64,000 nucleotides of DNA from Yamagishiella unicocca (taxonomy: Eukaryota; Chlorophyta; Chlorophyceae; Chlamydomonadales; Volvocaceae): the NCBI GenBank assembly GCA_003116995.1, contig BDSL01000003.1, forward strand, positions 2,046,001 to 2,110,000, written 5' to 3'. A model generated the notes under the pieces. That model did no database searches and had not been told where the DNA came from. It saw nothing but the letters and a program-made list of their open reading frames with translations. Positions 45,700-57,600 of this stretch are shown piece after piece. A program made the translations under genes and the position numbers. Numbering within the stretch: position 1 is the first letter of the stretch; the number at the start of each line of letters is the position of its first letter.

Positions 45700-47980
45700 T
45701 CACCGGCCCCCGGCGCCCTGCCCCCCAGCGCTCTGCAACCCCGGAGCCGGCAGCTGCTGCTGCGCCAGTGCCTCCACCATCTCCACCAACTAGCGTGGGT
45801 GCGGGGGGCCAGAGAGAGGGGCGGCGCGGGTGAGGCCAGGAGGCGAGATTGGGCGCGCAGCCAACGGCAGGACGTCAAGGGAGACGGCGCGTGTGCGTGG
45901 GGGTGTGCTGATCGGGTTGGCGCCCATGTGGTGGTGGTGGTGGTGGTAGCGGTAGTGGTGGTGGTAGCGGTGGTGGTGGTAGCGGTAGTGGTGGTGGTAG
46001 CGGTAGTGGTGGTGGTAGCGGTGGAGCCGTGACCTCGGTGCAGCCGCAAGCGGAAGCGCTGTGTGAGATGAGGGGTGGGTTTAGTGGGCGGTGTCGGGAC
46101 CCGCCCCGCCCCTGTCGCTTCGGTTGATGGAAGTCCTCGCTACCCCAGCTCGGCAGTAGCAGAAGCGACCCACCTGCGCCGCGGTGGGTCGGTCCCGTGG
46201 TTCCGGAGCCATCGCCGTCATGACCAGCTGGTGCAGCTGGGGGGGGTAGGCGGGCGAGGAGGGGCGCGGCCAGCCGACGGCGCAGCTGCGGAGGCGGGAG
46301 GTCAAGGTAGGGGTGAAGGGAGGGCGGGGATTTGGGCGCCCCGTACCGCCAGACCACAGCGGGAGCCGCCGCCGCAGCAACAACAGCAACAGCGCACTGG
46401 CAGCACTAGGAGCAGGTCTAGTAACAGCACTAGGAGCAGCATTAGTAGCAGCATTAGTAGCAGCACTAGTAGCAGCACTAGCAGCAGCACTAGATGACAT
46501 CATCGGTATCACCAGCACCAGCACCAGCTCTAGCGTGGAAGCACCATGTCACGCAACCAACAGCGCCAGCAGCATCAGCAGCATGGAAGCACCACGTCAC
46601 GCAACCACCAGCACCAGCAGCATCAGCAGCATGGAAGCACCACGTCACGCAACCACCAGCACCAGCAGCATCAGCAGCATGGAAGCACCACGTCACGCAA
46701 CCTCACTTGAGCACCGCCAGGGCCAGGCTGCCGCCCGACGCGTTCATGGCTCGGGCGAAGGGCGGCTCGCCGTACATGATGTGGAACAGGGAGGCGCCCA
46801 GCGACCACACGTCAGAGGCGCCGTAGTCCAGTACGGCGGGGGAGGGGACGTCGAAGAGCTCGGCGGCGCGGTACGGCGCGGAGCAGTGGGCCTTATGGCC
46901 GTTGGGCGGGGGTGGGGTTGCAAGAAAAACCCGTGTGGGGGTGGGGGAGAGGAAAACCGTCGGAGGGGGGAGAGTGGCGCTGGCTGCCCGTACACGTGTT
47001 GTGCCGTTAAGCAGTTCCCCCTCGCATCCAAAGCACGTGCAAAACACACGTGCACAAACACACGTGCACAAAAGTGCACAAGACGCGGGGCAAGGCGACG
47101 TCGCGTCCCGGGCCGCGCACGGCCGGGGGAGCGTCGTACCGCGCGGCTCCGTGTCCTGACCCCCATCGCACATACACGTACGCTAAGTGGCTTTGGCGTT
47201 TTGAACGTCGTCGGCGATGCCCTCTCCTTTCCTCCCCCCTAACTCGGCGGGGTTCAATGGTCTTTTTTGCCCCCCCCCCACCTCGGCGCCCACAACTATG
47301 TGTCCGAAGGCAATGCGCCAGCTATGATACCCATGTCGTGTAACCGGTTTCTAAGCCCCCCGCACCCGGTTCTCTTCTGTAATCCCCCCACCTCTGCGTC
47401 CTCTTGCAGCTGCAGCGCCTGCGCCCGTGTGGCCACCTCCACCTGCCGCAGCTGGGCACTGCCCAGGTCCATAAGCACGCAGCGGTACCTGCATCGACCC
47501 GGCAGCACCCGCATGTCAGCACCCGCATGTCAGCGCCCGCATGTCAGCGCCCGCATGTCAGCACCCGCATGTCAGCACCCGCATGTCAGCACCCGCATGT
47601 CAGCACCCGCATGTCAGCACCCGCATGTCAGCACCCGCATGTCACCATCCGGGCGGGTGGACCTGACAGTCAGCACCTCTTCAACGTTAGGAAGAACCAG
47701 TCATGGGGGCGGCCCCGGCCGCCCGCCACCTCACTCTCTATACGCACACACACGCGGCGCGGCGTCGGTTATTAGGGCCGCTACCTGAGCTCGGCTGCCC
47801 GCCACCGTCCTTCTGGCTATCGGAGCGCTGCGCGGACGCCGTCTACATAATCGGAATTATGGCTTCTCGTGGACCCACTCTGGGCTTCCTTTCGGTAACT
47901 ATTGGCGCCTCGCCCTGCCTCTGGATTCCTTGGTCTCATCGCGCTCAGTCTCCTTCGCAGCTCAGCTCAGCATACTTAAA

Positions 47981-48014
<34 letters not shown>

Positions 48015-50122
48015 AACCCCTCCTGGCCGCTCCTCACCTTGGCCCCGCTGCTGCTGCGGTGCCTCCCCCCGTCAGCGCCGCGCTAGCCTCCACGTCCTCC
48101 TCTCTGCTGGGGGCTGGGTCGTACGGCCGCAGCAACCACCCGGCGACACCGCCACCAGGCCGCCCAGGCCCGGCCTGCTGCTGCTGCTGCTGCCGCTGGC
48201 GCGACGCGGGGTGATCCGTGTTGGCGGCGATGAGGGCGTTGAGTGGTTTTATGTCCCTAGGAAGAGGGGGATGGCAGCGCGCGGATGAGGAAGGGGATCC
48301 GGGGGAGGGCGGAGTGGAGCGGGGGTTCGAGGGAGACCCGTGGATGCCCGAAAAGAACCGTTTAAAAACATAAGTTTTGAGATGCATGCTGGAGAACTGG
48401 GTTGGGGATACTAAAGCCGAAGGTCGTAATATGACCTTTGGAGCGGGGGGGGGGGTATAAGAGAGCGGGGGGGGGCAGCGAGGAAACCCGTGGACACGAC
48501 GTAGGAGGAGGGCCTTATGACAGGATGGGTGCATCAGGGCGGGAGGAGGCGTAGCAGGGTTGGTTGTTGCGACGGTGCAGGGGTCAGGAGACCGAGGGGG
48601 GGCCCGCTATCATCGGTCCCGCCCTTCCCTGCTCGCACCTGTGAGCGTAGCCGTGAGAGTGGATGTGCGCTGTCGCCTTGGCTAACTGAAAAGGAGGCCG
48701 GAGGGGCGGAGGGGGGGCAGGGCGGGGCATGAGGTGGAGGTGGAGGCGGGGCAGGGCGGGACATGAGGTGGAGGTGGAGGCCGCCCCTCCCACCCACCTG
48801 CAGGAACAACGACAACACGTCAGCAGTCGGCAGCATCTCCCCCCGCGCCGCCAGCCGCTCCAGCTCCGAAGCCAGCGTGCCGTCGCGGAACACCGGGAAC
48901 AGGAAGCACGCCACCCTGCTGCAGCTGTTCCCCGGATCAGCCAGGGCGCTGCCGCCGATGACGCAAGCCTCTCGGGCGCCAGCAGGCACACCGCCGCCGG
49001 CAACAGATACCGCCGCGGCGAGCTGCCCTGGCGGTCCCTCCGAGCAGCAGTAGTCCAGAAGGGGGAGGATGTTCGGGTGGTGCTGCACCGTGGAGTGGAT
49101 CAGCATCTCCTGCTGCACGGCCTCGAAGTGCTCGCCGGACTGGACGAGCACCTGGACGAGCGGCGGCGGGACGAGCGGCCGGGCGGGACGAGCGGCCGGG
49201 CGGAGCGGAGAATTGGGGACATGGGTGCACGAGCCAGGCTGGAGAGCGCCACCCAGCGACGGGTCCACGCCAGACCCCACGGGTCCACGCCAGACCCCAC
49301 GGGTCCACGCCAGACCCCGGGGGGCTCGAGGCGCCTACCTCATGCTTGGCTGCGAATCTGCCCCAGCCCCCGAACCCTGGCAGGGCCCCCAGCTCCCACA
49401 ACCCACGCTCCAAATATCCCGGTCCCCGGCCGTCCAGGCCCGTACCCCAGTCCCCCCACCTTCTTTAGTGCCCGCAGCTCCGGCTCCGGATGCGGGCGGT
49501 CCGCAGTGGGCAGCTCCGAAACCAGCAGCACCACGGCGTAGCCCCCCTCGCCCAGCTGCCCGCAGGGGGGACAGGGAAGGGTGGGGGCCGGGGGCGGCGG
49601 CGGTCGGGGGTGGCATAAAGACCGGGGGCAGGCGGGCAGGGGGTGGCATGAGACAGTTTACGCGACATGGATGGGATAGCTGGCGCATTGTCGTTGGACG
49701 CCTGATTTTGTGGGCGCATGCTGGAGCATTTGTATCGACTACCGATAAACCTGTGGAGGCGTTGTTTCAAAGGAAAAGAAAACGAACAAGCAAAAATGCG
49801 GTAACGGAGAGGTGGGGTGGGGCGCGGGAGGGCGCCAGCAGGTATACACGTGCTGGTACGTTGATGGTGCTGCACTACCCGGAAGTCCTTTTGTATCCCC
49901 ACCAGTCCACCAGGACTGATGCAATGAGTCAGACTCGCAACCGCCGAAGCGCTGTCCCGTCGTTGCTGGGATGGAGACAGCCGTCTCAGCGCCCCTAAGA
50001 GTGCGGCAGCGGGCATTCCAGGCGCGTCGAGTAGGGGCCGTACTACTTGCGCCGTCGTACGGGTCGCTTCCCCGTCACGCGCAAGTCACCTTTTGCAGGA
50101 CGCGATACCGCCGGTGGCCCAT
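45700..50122 (-). CDS. STK16/MPSK-like (NAK family) Ser/Thr protein kinase, 410 aa
   Basis: Nine exons join in phase: 50122-50090, 49555-49460, 49151-48798, 48685-48639, 48256-48038, 47488-47392, 46891-46707, 46285-46174 and 45789-45700. Kinase landmarks: glycine loop LGEGGYAVV (12-20), ALK lysine 42, alpha-C Glu 58, catalytic loop HRDIKPLNAL (176-185), MDLGSAQ in place of DFG (256-262), SDVWSLG and GGSLALAVLN, then DRPTAAQ. MDLGS, the ITYR-like SAPYR and GGSLALA are typical of STK16, a membrane-associated Golgi/trafficking kinase (family knowledge). Oddities: the APE motif reads AAE (291-293), and a 65-residue Gln/Gly/Ala-rich insert sits between the catalytic loop and DLG. Start: the 33-bp first exon encodes MGHRRYRVLQK, matching the family just before the glycine loop; the frame is open a little upstream, so a longer N-terminus is possible. 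Divergent from the helicase gene. Confidence 0.87.
45930..46025. repeat. GGT-rich microsatellite in last kinase intron
   Basis: Units of GGTGGTGGTAGCGGTAGT repeat about five times between exons 8 and 9 of the kinase. Confidence 0.85.
46534..46702. repeat. 48-bp minisatellite, 3.5 copies
   Basis: Unit begins CATGGAAGCACCACGTCACG and ends CAGCATCAGCAG. It lies in kinase intron 7 immediately next to the exon 7 donor, preceded by AGCAGCACTAGT-type repeats at 46420-46495. Confidence 0.9.
47505..47645. repeat. 14-bp minisatellite, ~10 copies
   Basis: Unit AGCACCCGCATGTC (two units carry AGCGCCC) in kinase intron 5, just upstream of the exon encoding MDLGS. It is contiguous head-to-tail without spacers. 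Confidence 0.95.
47977..48016. repeat. (CA)n microsatellite
   Basis: About 18 CA/AC units with one AAAC break, in kinase intron 5 close to the exon 5 donor. Confidence 0.9.
48318..48445 (+). repeat. Dispersed short repeat with hairpin, in kinase intron 4
   Basis: Runs CGAGGGAGACCCGTGGATGC, GAACCGTTTAAAAAC, TTTGAGATGCATGCTGG, GATACTAAAGCCG and ends with hairpin arms GAAGGTC/GACCTTT. The first half is the inverse of 41572-41640; the second half matches 16100-16160. A further motif, GAGGAAACCCGTGGACACGA, follows at 48481. Confidence 0.75.
49259..49318. repeat. 20-bp tandem repeat, three copies
   Basis: GGGTCCACGCCAGACCCCAC repeated, in kinase intron 2. Confidence 0.9.
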
Positions 50123-50780
50123 GGAGATAATTTCTGCGCCACCTAGGCCGGGCAGGAATGCCGCCGCCCAGGTTGGAAGCCCGCACAGCGGCCAGTACGA
50201 TGTGCCATACGCCCAGCAATCCGAAAGCAGCTGTGTGTAGTTCATGGCTCAAGTGTAGCTTTACGACTACCAAATAAGCGGTTCATTACACTCGAGCAGA
50301 CCAAATTGGTTGGGAGGTCATGACATGGTCGTCGGCATACGAAAGCGGTTGAAGAAATGCATCAGCAAGTGGAAGAGCTATAGCCTACAAATATAATGTG
50401 ACGGTTTGTCCTTGCTCTGTTGCTTCGGGCTCGGTTTTGCTTGCGTCGGTGAGACACGTCGCTGGGGGGCAGGCGGGAACTTCTGTAAAGACTAAAACGT
50501 AAACCTGTTTTCAGTGTGCGGTATGAATGTATTGTGCGCGTACAGGTATATTGTAACGAGTGGGCTGATTCTGCGCATCAGCGCTCCCGCTCGTCATTCC
50601 GGTGCCGCGCGATCATCCATCCAGGACACCGCGACGACTCCAGCTTTAAATACACCCTTGCAAAGATACAAATAATACATAAAGATGCTATCATCTAGCA
50701 CGTAGCAAGCCGTGTACCCCGGCGCACCATCCTACTAGGGCTCTCGCTCGTGACAACAATGTGCTGCTGAATTGAACACG
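50123..50780. promoter_or_regulatory. Divergent intergenic region, kinase / helicase
   Basis: 658 bp separating two start codons that point away from each other, so both promoters should be here. A TTTAAATA word at 50644-50651 is 130 bp before the helicase ATG. No other element is clear. Confidence 0.45.
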
Positions 50781-51549
50781 ATGAGGAGCGCCGCACCTAA
50801 GCTTCCTTCAACCTGCTCGCAGCGGCGATGGCATCGACAGCCCTCGACCGTTACCGATCATCCTACGCGCCACGTCTGCACCCACGCGGATCGCCGCGGC
50901 GCGAAGGGCGACGGCGCAGGAAAACGTGGTAGCGACAAGGACGCTGCTGCTGGTGCTGACAGCGGGCCGGGCGCGAGGACCAGCCGTGAGCAGGCTCGAA
51001 CCCGCGACCTGCAGAGGGCCGCTCGTCGCGGCTCCGCCCGAGCGGAGGGCGTCGGCGCCGGCAGGCTAGCCCTGCAGGAGCGCCTCGCCTCACAGGTACG
51101 CCTCACCAGCTCCTCACCAGCAGCTTGGGAGCCGGCATCCGGCTCCCATGGTTCTCAGATACGGCCCGTCGTACGCCCCCAGCTACGCTATTACCCAGGA
51201 TACGACAGTCCGGGCGGGAATGTCGTACGCCCGAACCACGTGTTCACGCCAGCGTCGTGTATGACGCCTTGCCGTGTTTCTATGTTCCACACAGGGCCTT
51301 GTGAGGGTGGGGTCCGCTGAATACATGGCTGCTGAGCGCAGCCCACAGCCCAGAAACGGGGGGCCGCCGTGCTCGTCCCATCTGCTCCCCCCCCTCACCC
51401 TTCCCGCCCCTCCTCTTCCAACCACCCACAGGCCTCCGACGGCGATGACTGGGAGGAGGACGGCGGCTCCAGGGGCCCCGCCCCCCGCCGCGGCTCCGCT
51501 CCGCCGCTTCCAAACCCTGCTCGCGGGGTGACACCGCCGGGCACCGCAC

Positions 51550-51614
<65 letters not shown>

Positions 51615-54600
51615 AAGAGGCGTCAGGCGGCCGCCGGCGATGAGGAGCTATGGCCCAGTCGGGAGGCTGTGTCGGGGCCCCCGCCGGTGACGGCAGCGGC
51701 TGCCGCACCGCCTGTCGCCACCGCCGCCGCCGTCGCCGCCTGGCCGCGCGCCGCCGCCGGAGGCGGCGGCGGCGGCGGCGGCGCCGTCGGTCCCGCGGCG
51801 ACCGCGGGTCTGGTCCAGGCGCTGCGCGCGGCGCAGGCTGCCGACAGGGAGGGCCGGATGATGTACGGCGGAGGCGGAGGCGGAGGCGGAGGTGGAGGCG
51901 GAGGCGGGGGCGCCGCCGTGGGGGGCATCAGGGGCCGCATACCACCGCTGGATGGCGACGAGTACGGCGGTGCCGCCGCCGCCGGCGGCGAGGAGGAGGC
52001 GCTGGTGCCGTACGCTGACATAGCGCTCAGGGTGTGTGGTGTGTGGTGTGCCCCGAGGCGTCGGTGTCGTCGTCGGTGGGTTCCCCGGCCGTCAGGGCGG
52101 CGGCGTCAGTGGTGCATGTCGGGACATGTCATGAGGAGCCTCACAGTGTTACGTTCAGGAGCCGGCCGGCCGGCCGTGTGTGTCAGTGGCACCGTTCGTG
52201 TGTGTATTGCCCCGCAGCCTCCGGGCCACCCCGGGCCCGCCGCGGCCTTTCTCCTCCCCCCCCCCCCACCACCGCTACACTCATTTGCCCCAACCCCCGC
52301 CGCCGTCCGGGGGGAAACGCAGGAGCTCGGGCTCCCGCCGCGACCCACGGGTCGGGGCGGAGTCCGCGCCCGCAGCCAGCAGCAGCAGCAGCGCGCCGCT
52401 GACCTGGGGGACGCGTCGGGTGGCGAGAGCGGCGACGAGGGAGACGGCGGCCGGCGCGCGCTGTCCACACGCGGGCGGGGGGCGAAGCGAGGCGCCCTGA
52501 GGGAGCTGCTGGAGGCGTACCAGCGGGTGTGGTGCCGGGCGCTGGACCTGGAGCTGCAGGTGCGGGGTGGTTTCGGAGCGGAGCCGGAGCCGGAGGCGGG
52601 GGAGGGGGCGGCGGCTGGTGGCCTGGCGGGTGCCGGGTCGCCGGCGTGTATGCCAACCCGCCCTCTCCTCCCCGCCCCTCCGCCACCCGCCGGCTCACGC
52701 GTGCCATCCCCGGGACCCAACCACCTAACCACCCAACCACCCAACCACCCAGCCACCCAACTACCCAACTACCCAGACATGGGCTCCCCTCTGCACCTGC
52801 TGTTGGTGTCAGCGCAGGAGGAGTGGACGGAGAGCGAGGAGCGGCTCAAGAGCTGGAAGAGGTGGGGAGCTGCCCCATGCCTGACGGGCGCCTCGGAAGC
52901 CCATGCTCCGAAACCCCCTGCAGCCCGCTCCTTATGGCTGAGCGACCATCGCAACGCTAACGCACCTCTCGTGACTTCTCATCACCACAACAACCGGGAT
53001 ACCACGCCCGCGCCCCTCCGTAACCCCGCGCCGCTCTCCCCCCCCGGCCCCCTCCCGCCCCTCCACCTCCTCCGTACATAGGGCCCGCCTGGAGGCCGAG
53101 GGCTACGCGCTGTTCGACCTCTCCGCCGCCCCCGACCACACCCTCTTCCGGGACGCGGTCCTCCGCTTCTTCGCGCCAGGCCGCCCGCTGCCGTACCACT
53201 GCCTGGGCGCCGGCGACATAGTGCTGGTGTCGCCCAACAACAGGCGGGTGGCGGACCCGGGGGCGGGCGGGGAGGGGTGCGGGGGCGGGTGCGTGTGTGT
53301 TTTGCCGTGGGCCGCATGGGTTGCGTGTACCCACGAGGTGGGGCTGCGGCGCAAAATGGGCCTCGCCCCTCCCTTGATCGATTTGTTGGGTTGGGTTGAA
53401 ATGTGAAGGTGGCATGTGTGGAGGGTCATTGAAGCCCCGGCGCCGCCGCCGCGGATTCTCCTTACCACCCCCCCCCCGGCCTCCCCCCTTCCCCCCGCAG
53501 GCCCAGTGAGGCCTCCCTGGAGGGTGTCGTACTGGACTACAGCGGCCGCTGGTTGAGAGTGGCGCTGCCCGCGGACCTGGCGCACGGCGTACAGGTGGGC
53601 TGGGTGGTTGGCTCGTTAAGCGGTTGGGAGGTGGTTGGGTGGTTGGTGGGAGGCGTTGGTTTAGCGCAGCCGGCTTACAGAGCGCGATGGTGCTGAGGCG
53701 GGGTTTTCTCCCCACCCCTGGAGCCCTGCGGGACCATGTACTCCGTACGTTAGTAATACCTGAGCCACGTGTGCCGCCACGTGTGCATGTGCACGGCCTC
53801 TTAAGCATCTACGTAATCCCTGTGTGTACGGGCGCCAGATCCCCGCGCTCCCCTCCTCCTATACCTCGGCTCTCCCCCCGCTGTCCCCCCTCCTCCCCCG
53901 GGTATGTTAAAGCGTGTGCTCGCGGCCTGGCCCGGCCCCCCCACACGCACACAGCCGGGTCATCACGTAACAGGGTCGTTTTACACTCTCTCCCCTCCCC
54001 CCCGTGTCACACACCAGGGCACCGGCTGGCGACTGGACCTGTACGCCAACACAATCGCACACGAGCGGGCCCGCGGCGCCGTCAAGCGCTACTGCGTGGC
54101 GGCAGCGGAGTCCAGCAGCGGCGGCGGCGGCGGAAAGGGCAGCGGCAGCGGCGGCGGCAGCGACGACGAAGGCAGCGGCGGCGGCAGCGGCGGCGGCTCG
54201 CTCGGCATTCTCAGGGCGCTGGCGGCGAGCGTGCCGCCGGGGACGTCCCTGGAGCAGCTGGCGGCGGCGCAGCCGCCGTGGCTCAAGGGCAAGGCGGGCC
54301 GGGAGCGGCTGACGGCCGCACGGCGGGTCGTATCGGCGGCGGCGGCGGCGCCGCCTCCGCCGCAAGCGCTTGAGACAGTTGCGGCGGCGCCGCGGAGCGC
54401 GGCAGCGGCGGCGCTGCCCGTACCTTCCGGCGTCAGCGTCAGCAGCAGTGGCGTTGCCGCGGCCGCCGGCGGCGGCGGCGGCAGCGGTCCGGGGCGGCGC
54501 AAGGCCGCCGCCGGGCTGAACCCCAGCCAGGCGCGGGCGATTGAGACGGCGCTGGGGAGGAGCTTGACGCTGTGGCAGGGGTGAGGGGCGGGATGATGGG

Positions 54601-57600
54601 GGCCGGGAAGCGGGGAGTGGAGACTCCGTTTCTGTCCTCCCGTCTCGTGAGGTATGATCGCCCCCCCCCAAACCCCTCCGTTTCCTATGTCGTTCGTGTA
54701 ACCTGGTCTTCTCGGCCCCCTTCCCACCCCCCCACCGCAGCCCTCAACGTTGTTTGGCAGCCCTCTAAACGGTGTTTCTTTCGTACACGGGTCTTCCTTA
54801 CACCCCCCGCAGCCCCCCCGGTACCGGCAAGACTGCCACGCTGCTGCACTTCATCAGGGCCGCCCTCGCCGCCCTGCCCGCCGGCTCCGGCCCCCTGCTG
54901 GCCACCGCCGCGTCCAACGTGGCGGTGGACAACCTGGTTTCGGGGCTGAGGGCGCTGGACCCCTCCCTGGACGTGGTGCGCGTGGGCCAGCCGGTCAAGG
55001 TGGCTCCGGAGCTGCGAGGCGTGAGCCTGGAGGTACGGGACTCCAGGGGGGGTGCGCGGTCCGGGGAGGGGGCGGTCATCAGGGGATACAGCAGGGGGGT
55101 CGATTGGCTGGCTGAGCTCGGGAAGGTCGTCAACTATGCGGTTTCGGAGCTGGGACTGGTTTTGTTGGGATTTGGGTTTTGTTGGGTTGAGGCCGAGCCG
55201 GGGGGAAGGGTGTTGCGGCTGCCCTTGCCTCGCTCGCTGGGCGCGCCGGCCGGTCTTAACCCCTCCCTGGCTCCGTCTCCTTGCCGCGCCTCTCCTCTGG
55301 ACCACCACCTTCACCGCCCTCGGTTTGGTTTGTCGGTGGTGGATTCGCGGATTCTCTTATAAACCCTCCCTGGACCCCACCTTCCCCCCCCAGGCCCGCA
55401 TCGCCGGCACCGCCGCGGGTCAGCGAGCCTCCCGGCTGCGGAAGCAGGCTGAGGGCCTGAGGGGCTCGGAGGCGTGGAGCTTCATCTCGCAGGTGGCGGC
55501 GCTGCCTGGGAGGGGGGTTGAGCTGGGGCTGGCGAGAAGACCCGGTGACACGGCATAGGAAATGGAGGGCAGAAACCATCTGGCGAATAGTTGGGGGCGG
55601 GGTGGGGGGGGTGGAGCTGATGGGCGGGTTGGGTGGGGGGGAGCGGGAAGGGGGGCGGGGGGGCGGGTGTGTGTATTTGCCCTCCTGGGGTTTCCTGCTG
55701 CACCGTGTAAGCTAGTCGTTGCAGTTGTGCCTCTCGATCTACCCGGGCGCCTGGATCACGTCCCCCCCCCCCTTCCGCTGGGCCACCACCTTCGCCGCCC
55801 TCGGTTTGTCGGCCGTGGATTGGCGGATTCTCTTACACACCGCCTTGTGTCCGGGCCCTCAGGCGCTGGAGCTGGAGGAGGGGGCAGCTCGCGACATCCT
55901 GTCCAAGGCGCAGGTGGTGGCGGCCACATGCATCGGCTGCGGGGAGGCTCGCATGCAGGTGTGGGAGCGGGTGTGGGAGTGGGTGCACCATGCTAGGCGC
56001 AGGTGTGCACCATGCTAGGCGCAAGCCCTTAGGGTTTTAGGGTATTCGGGGCAGTAGGCGCCTTACTTGTCCCAGCCATGCGGGACCATCCCCCCTACCC
56101 CCTCCTGGCCCACACTACAACTCCCATGTCGAGTCAACGGTTCTTTTCTGTAACCCTCCCGGCCACTCATATCGCCCCGTCCTCTCAGGCCCTCAGCTTC
56201 CCGGTTGTGGTCCTGGACGAGGCCACCCAAGCCACGGAGCCGCACTCGCTGGTGCCGCTGCTGAGCAAAGTGAGGGCGGAGGGGGTGTGAGGAAAGACCC
56301 GAGGTCGGCACTGAAAGATATAACCGACTAGGAAACGTTTGGTGCACACAGAAGTAGGGGAGGGAGAGGAGGGGGCCGTTTGCGGTCGCCTGCGCGGGTG
56401 GCCCGGGGGTGGACGGGGTCAGGTACGCAACCTCTGCCCGTCTGCCGCTGGGAGCGGGGGGGATACCCGGCAGTTCAGCTCACCCTGCTTCCTCCCACCA
56501 CCCCCTCCCCTCCTACGGACCGGGGTTTCCTCTCCATCCTCACCCCCCGTTTCCTCGTCGGTTATACTTATCTCGAAAGTGCCGAGCTACGGGTCTCCTC
56601 TCACCCCTACCCCGCCCGCTAGCCAGGCCTTCTCACACACACCCAGCTAGTTTCTGCCCTCCTTTCCTAATGTCGTGTAACCGGGTCTTTTCTCTCCGCC
56701 CCCAGGTTCAGCAGGTTGTGCTGGTAGGCGACCCCCAGCAGCTGCCCCCGACCGTCAAGAGCAGGGAGGCGGTCACGCTGGGGCTGCAGCTGCCGCTGTT
56801 CGAGCGGCTGCAGGTACGGCAGGGAGCTGCGGGTGATTGAGCGCCGGGGAGGGACGAGGGAGGGAAGGAGGGCACTGGGGGGCTGGGGCTGGGGGCTGCA
56901 GGGACAAGTCCAACCCCCCCTTCCATATGATCTGGGCAGCTGCAGACCCCACCTGATGCTCCGAAGCCGTCTCCTCACGCCCTATCGCGGAATGCGCATT
57001 ACCCCCTTCGCCGCTCGGCCAAACGAGCTGTCGGTTCACCGGTTTTTCCTAGCTCCCCTCTTCTGCCCGGGCGCCCCTCCCCCTATCCGCTACCCCTCCC
57101 CCTTCCCTCCGCCCCCACAGCTGATGGGCCTCGTTCCTCTGCTGCTCGACACCCAGTACCGCATGCACCCCTCCATCGCCGCCTTCCCCTCCGCCGCCTT
57201 CTACGCCGGGAAGCTGCTCTCGGCCCCCAAGCCCCACGAGCGGCGGCCGCCAACGGCCTTCCCGTGGCCCAACCCCAAGGTACTTCAGGAAGGGCGGTTG
57301 GTGGTTGCGAGTTGCGCAGATCGAGGTTTCCCATGGGCGCTGGGGTTGCTGTGACAGGGGGCACGGCCGGGGGTGGGGTTGCGCATGACCCGCGGGTCGG
57401 TGCTTGTGGTCTGGCGGCTGCGCGGGAGGGTTGGGTTGTGGGTTCGAGGGAAACCCGTGGGTTGGGTTGTGGGTGGGGTGAGACAGGCGGGGCTTCATGA
57501 ACGGGAGGTGGCGATGACACCATGAGGGAGGTGGCTATGACGCCATGAGGGAGGTCGCTATGACACCATGAGGGGAGTAATGTCGTGGAACCGCATTGCG

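Noticed and set aside
47505..47645. CRISPR-like regular repeats (also 5460-5560)
   Set aside because: Units are contiguous with no spacers, and they lie in introns of a eukaryotic nuclear genome; they are minisatellites.
53244..53500. GT donor at 53249 for helicase intron 5
   Set aside because: It joins in phase 0 and gives GCC CAG TGA, an immediate stop; the GC donor at 53244 keeps the domain intact.
57430..57460. tRNA-like GGTTCGAGGG box
   Set aside because: No A-box or foldable cloverleaf around it; it belongs to the dispersed GAGGGAAACCCGTGG motif.
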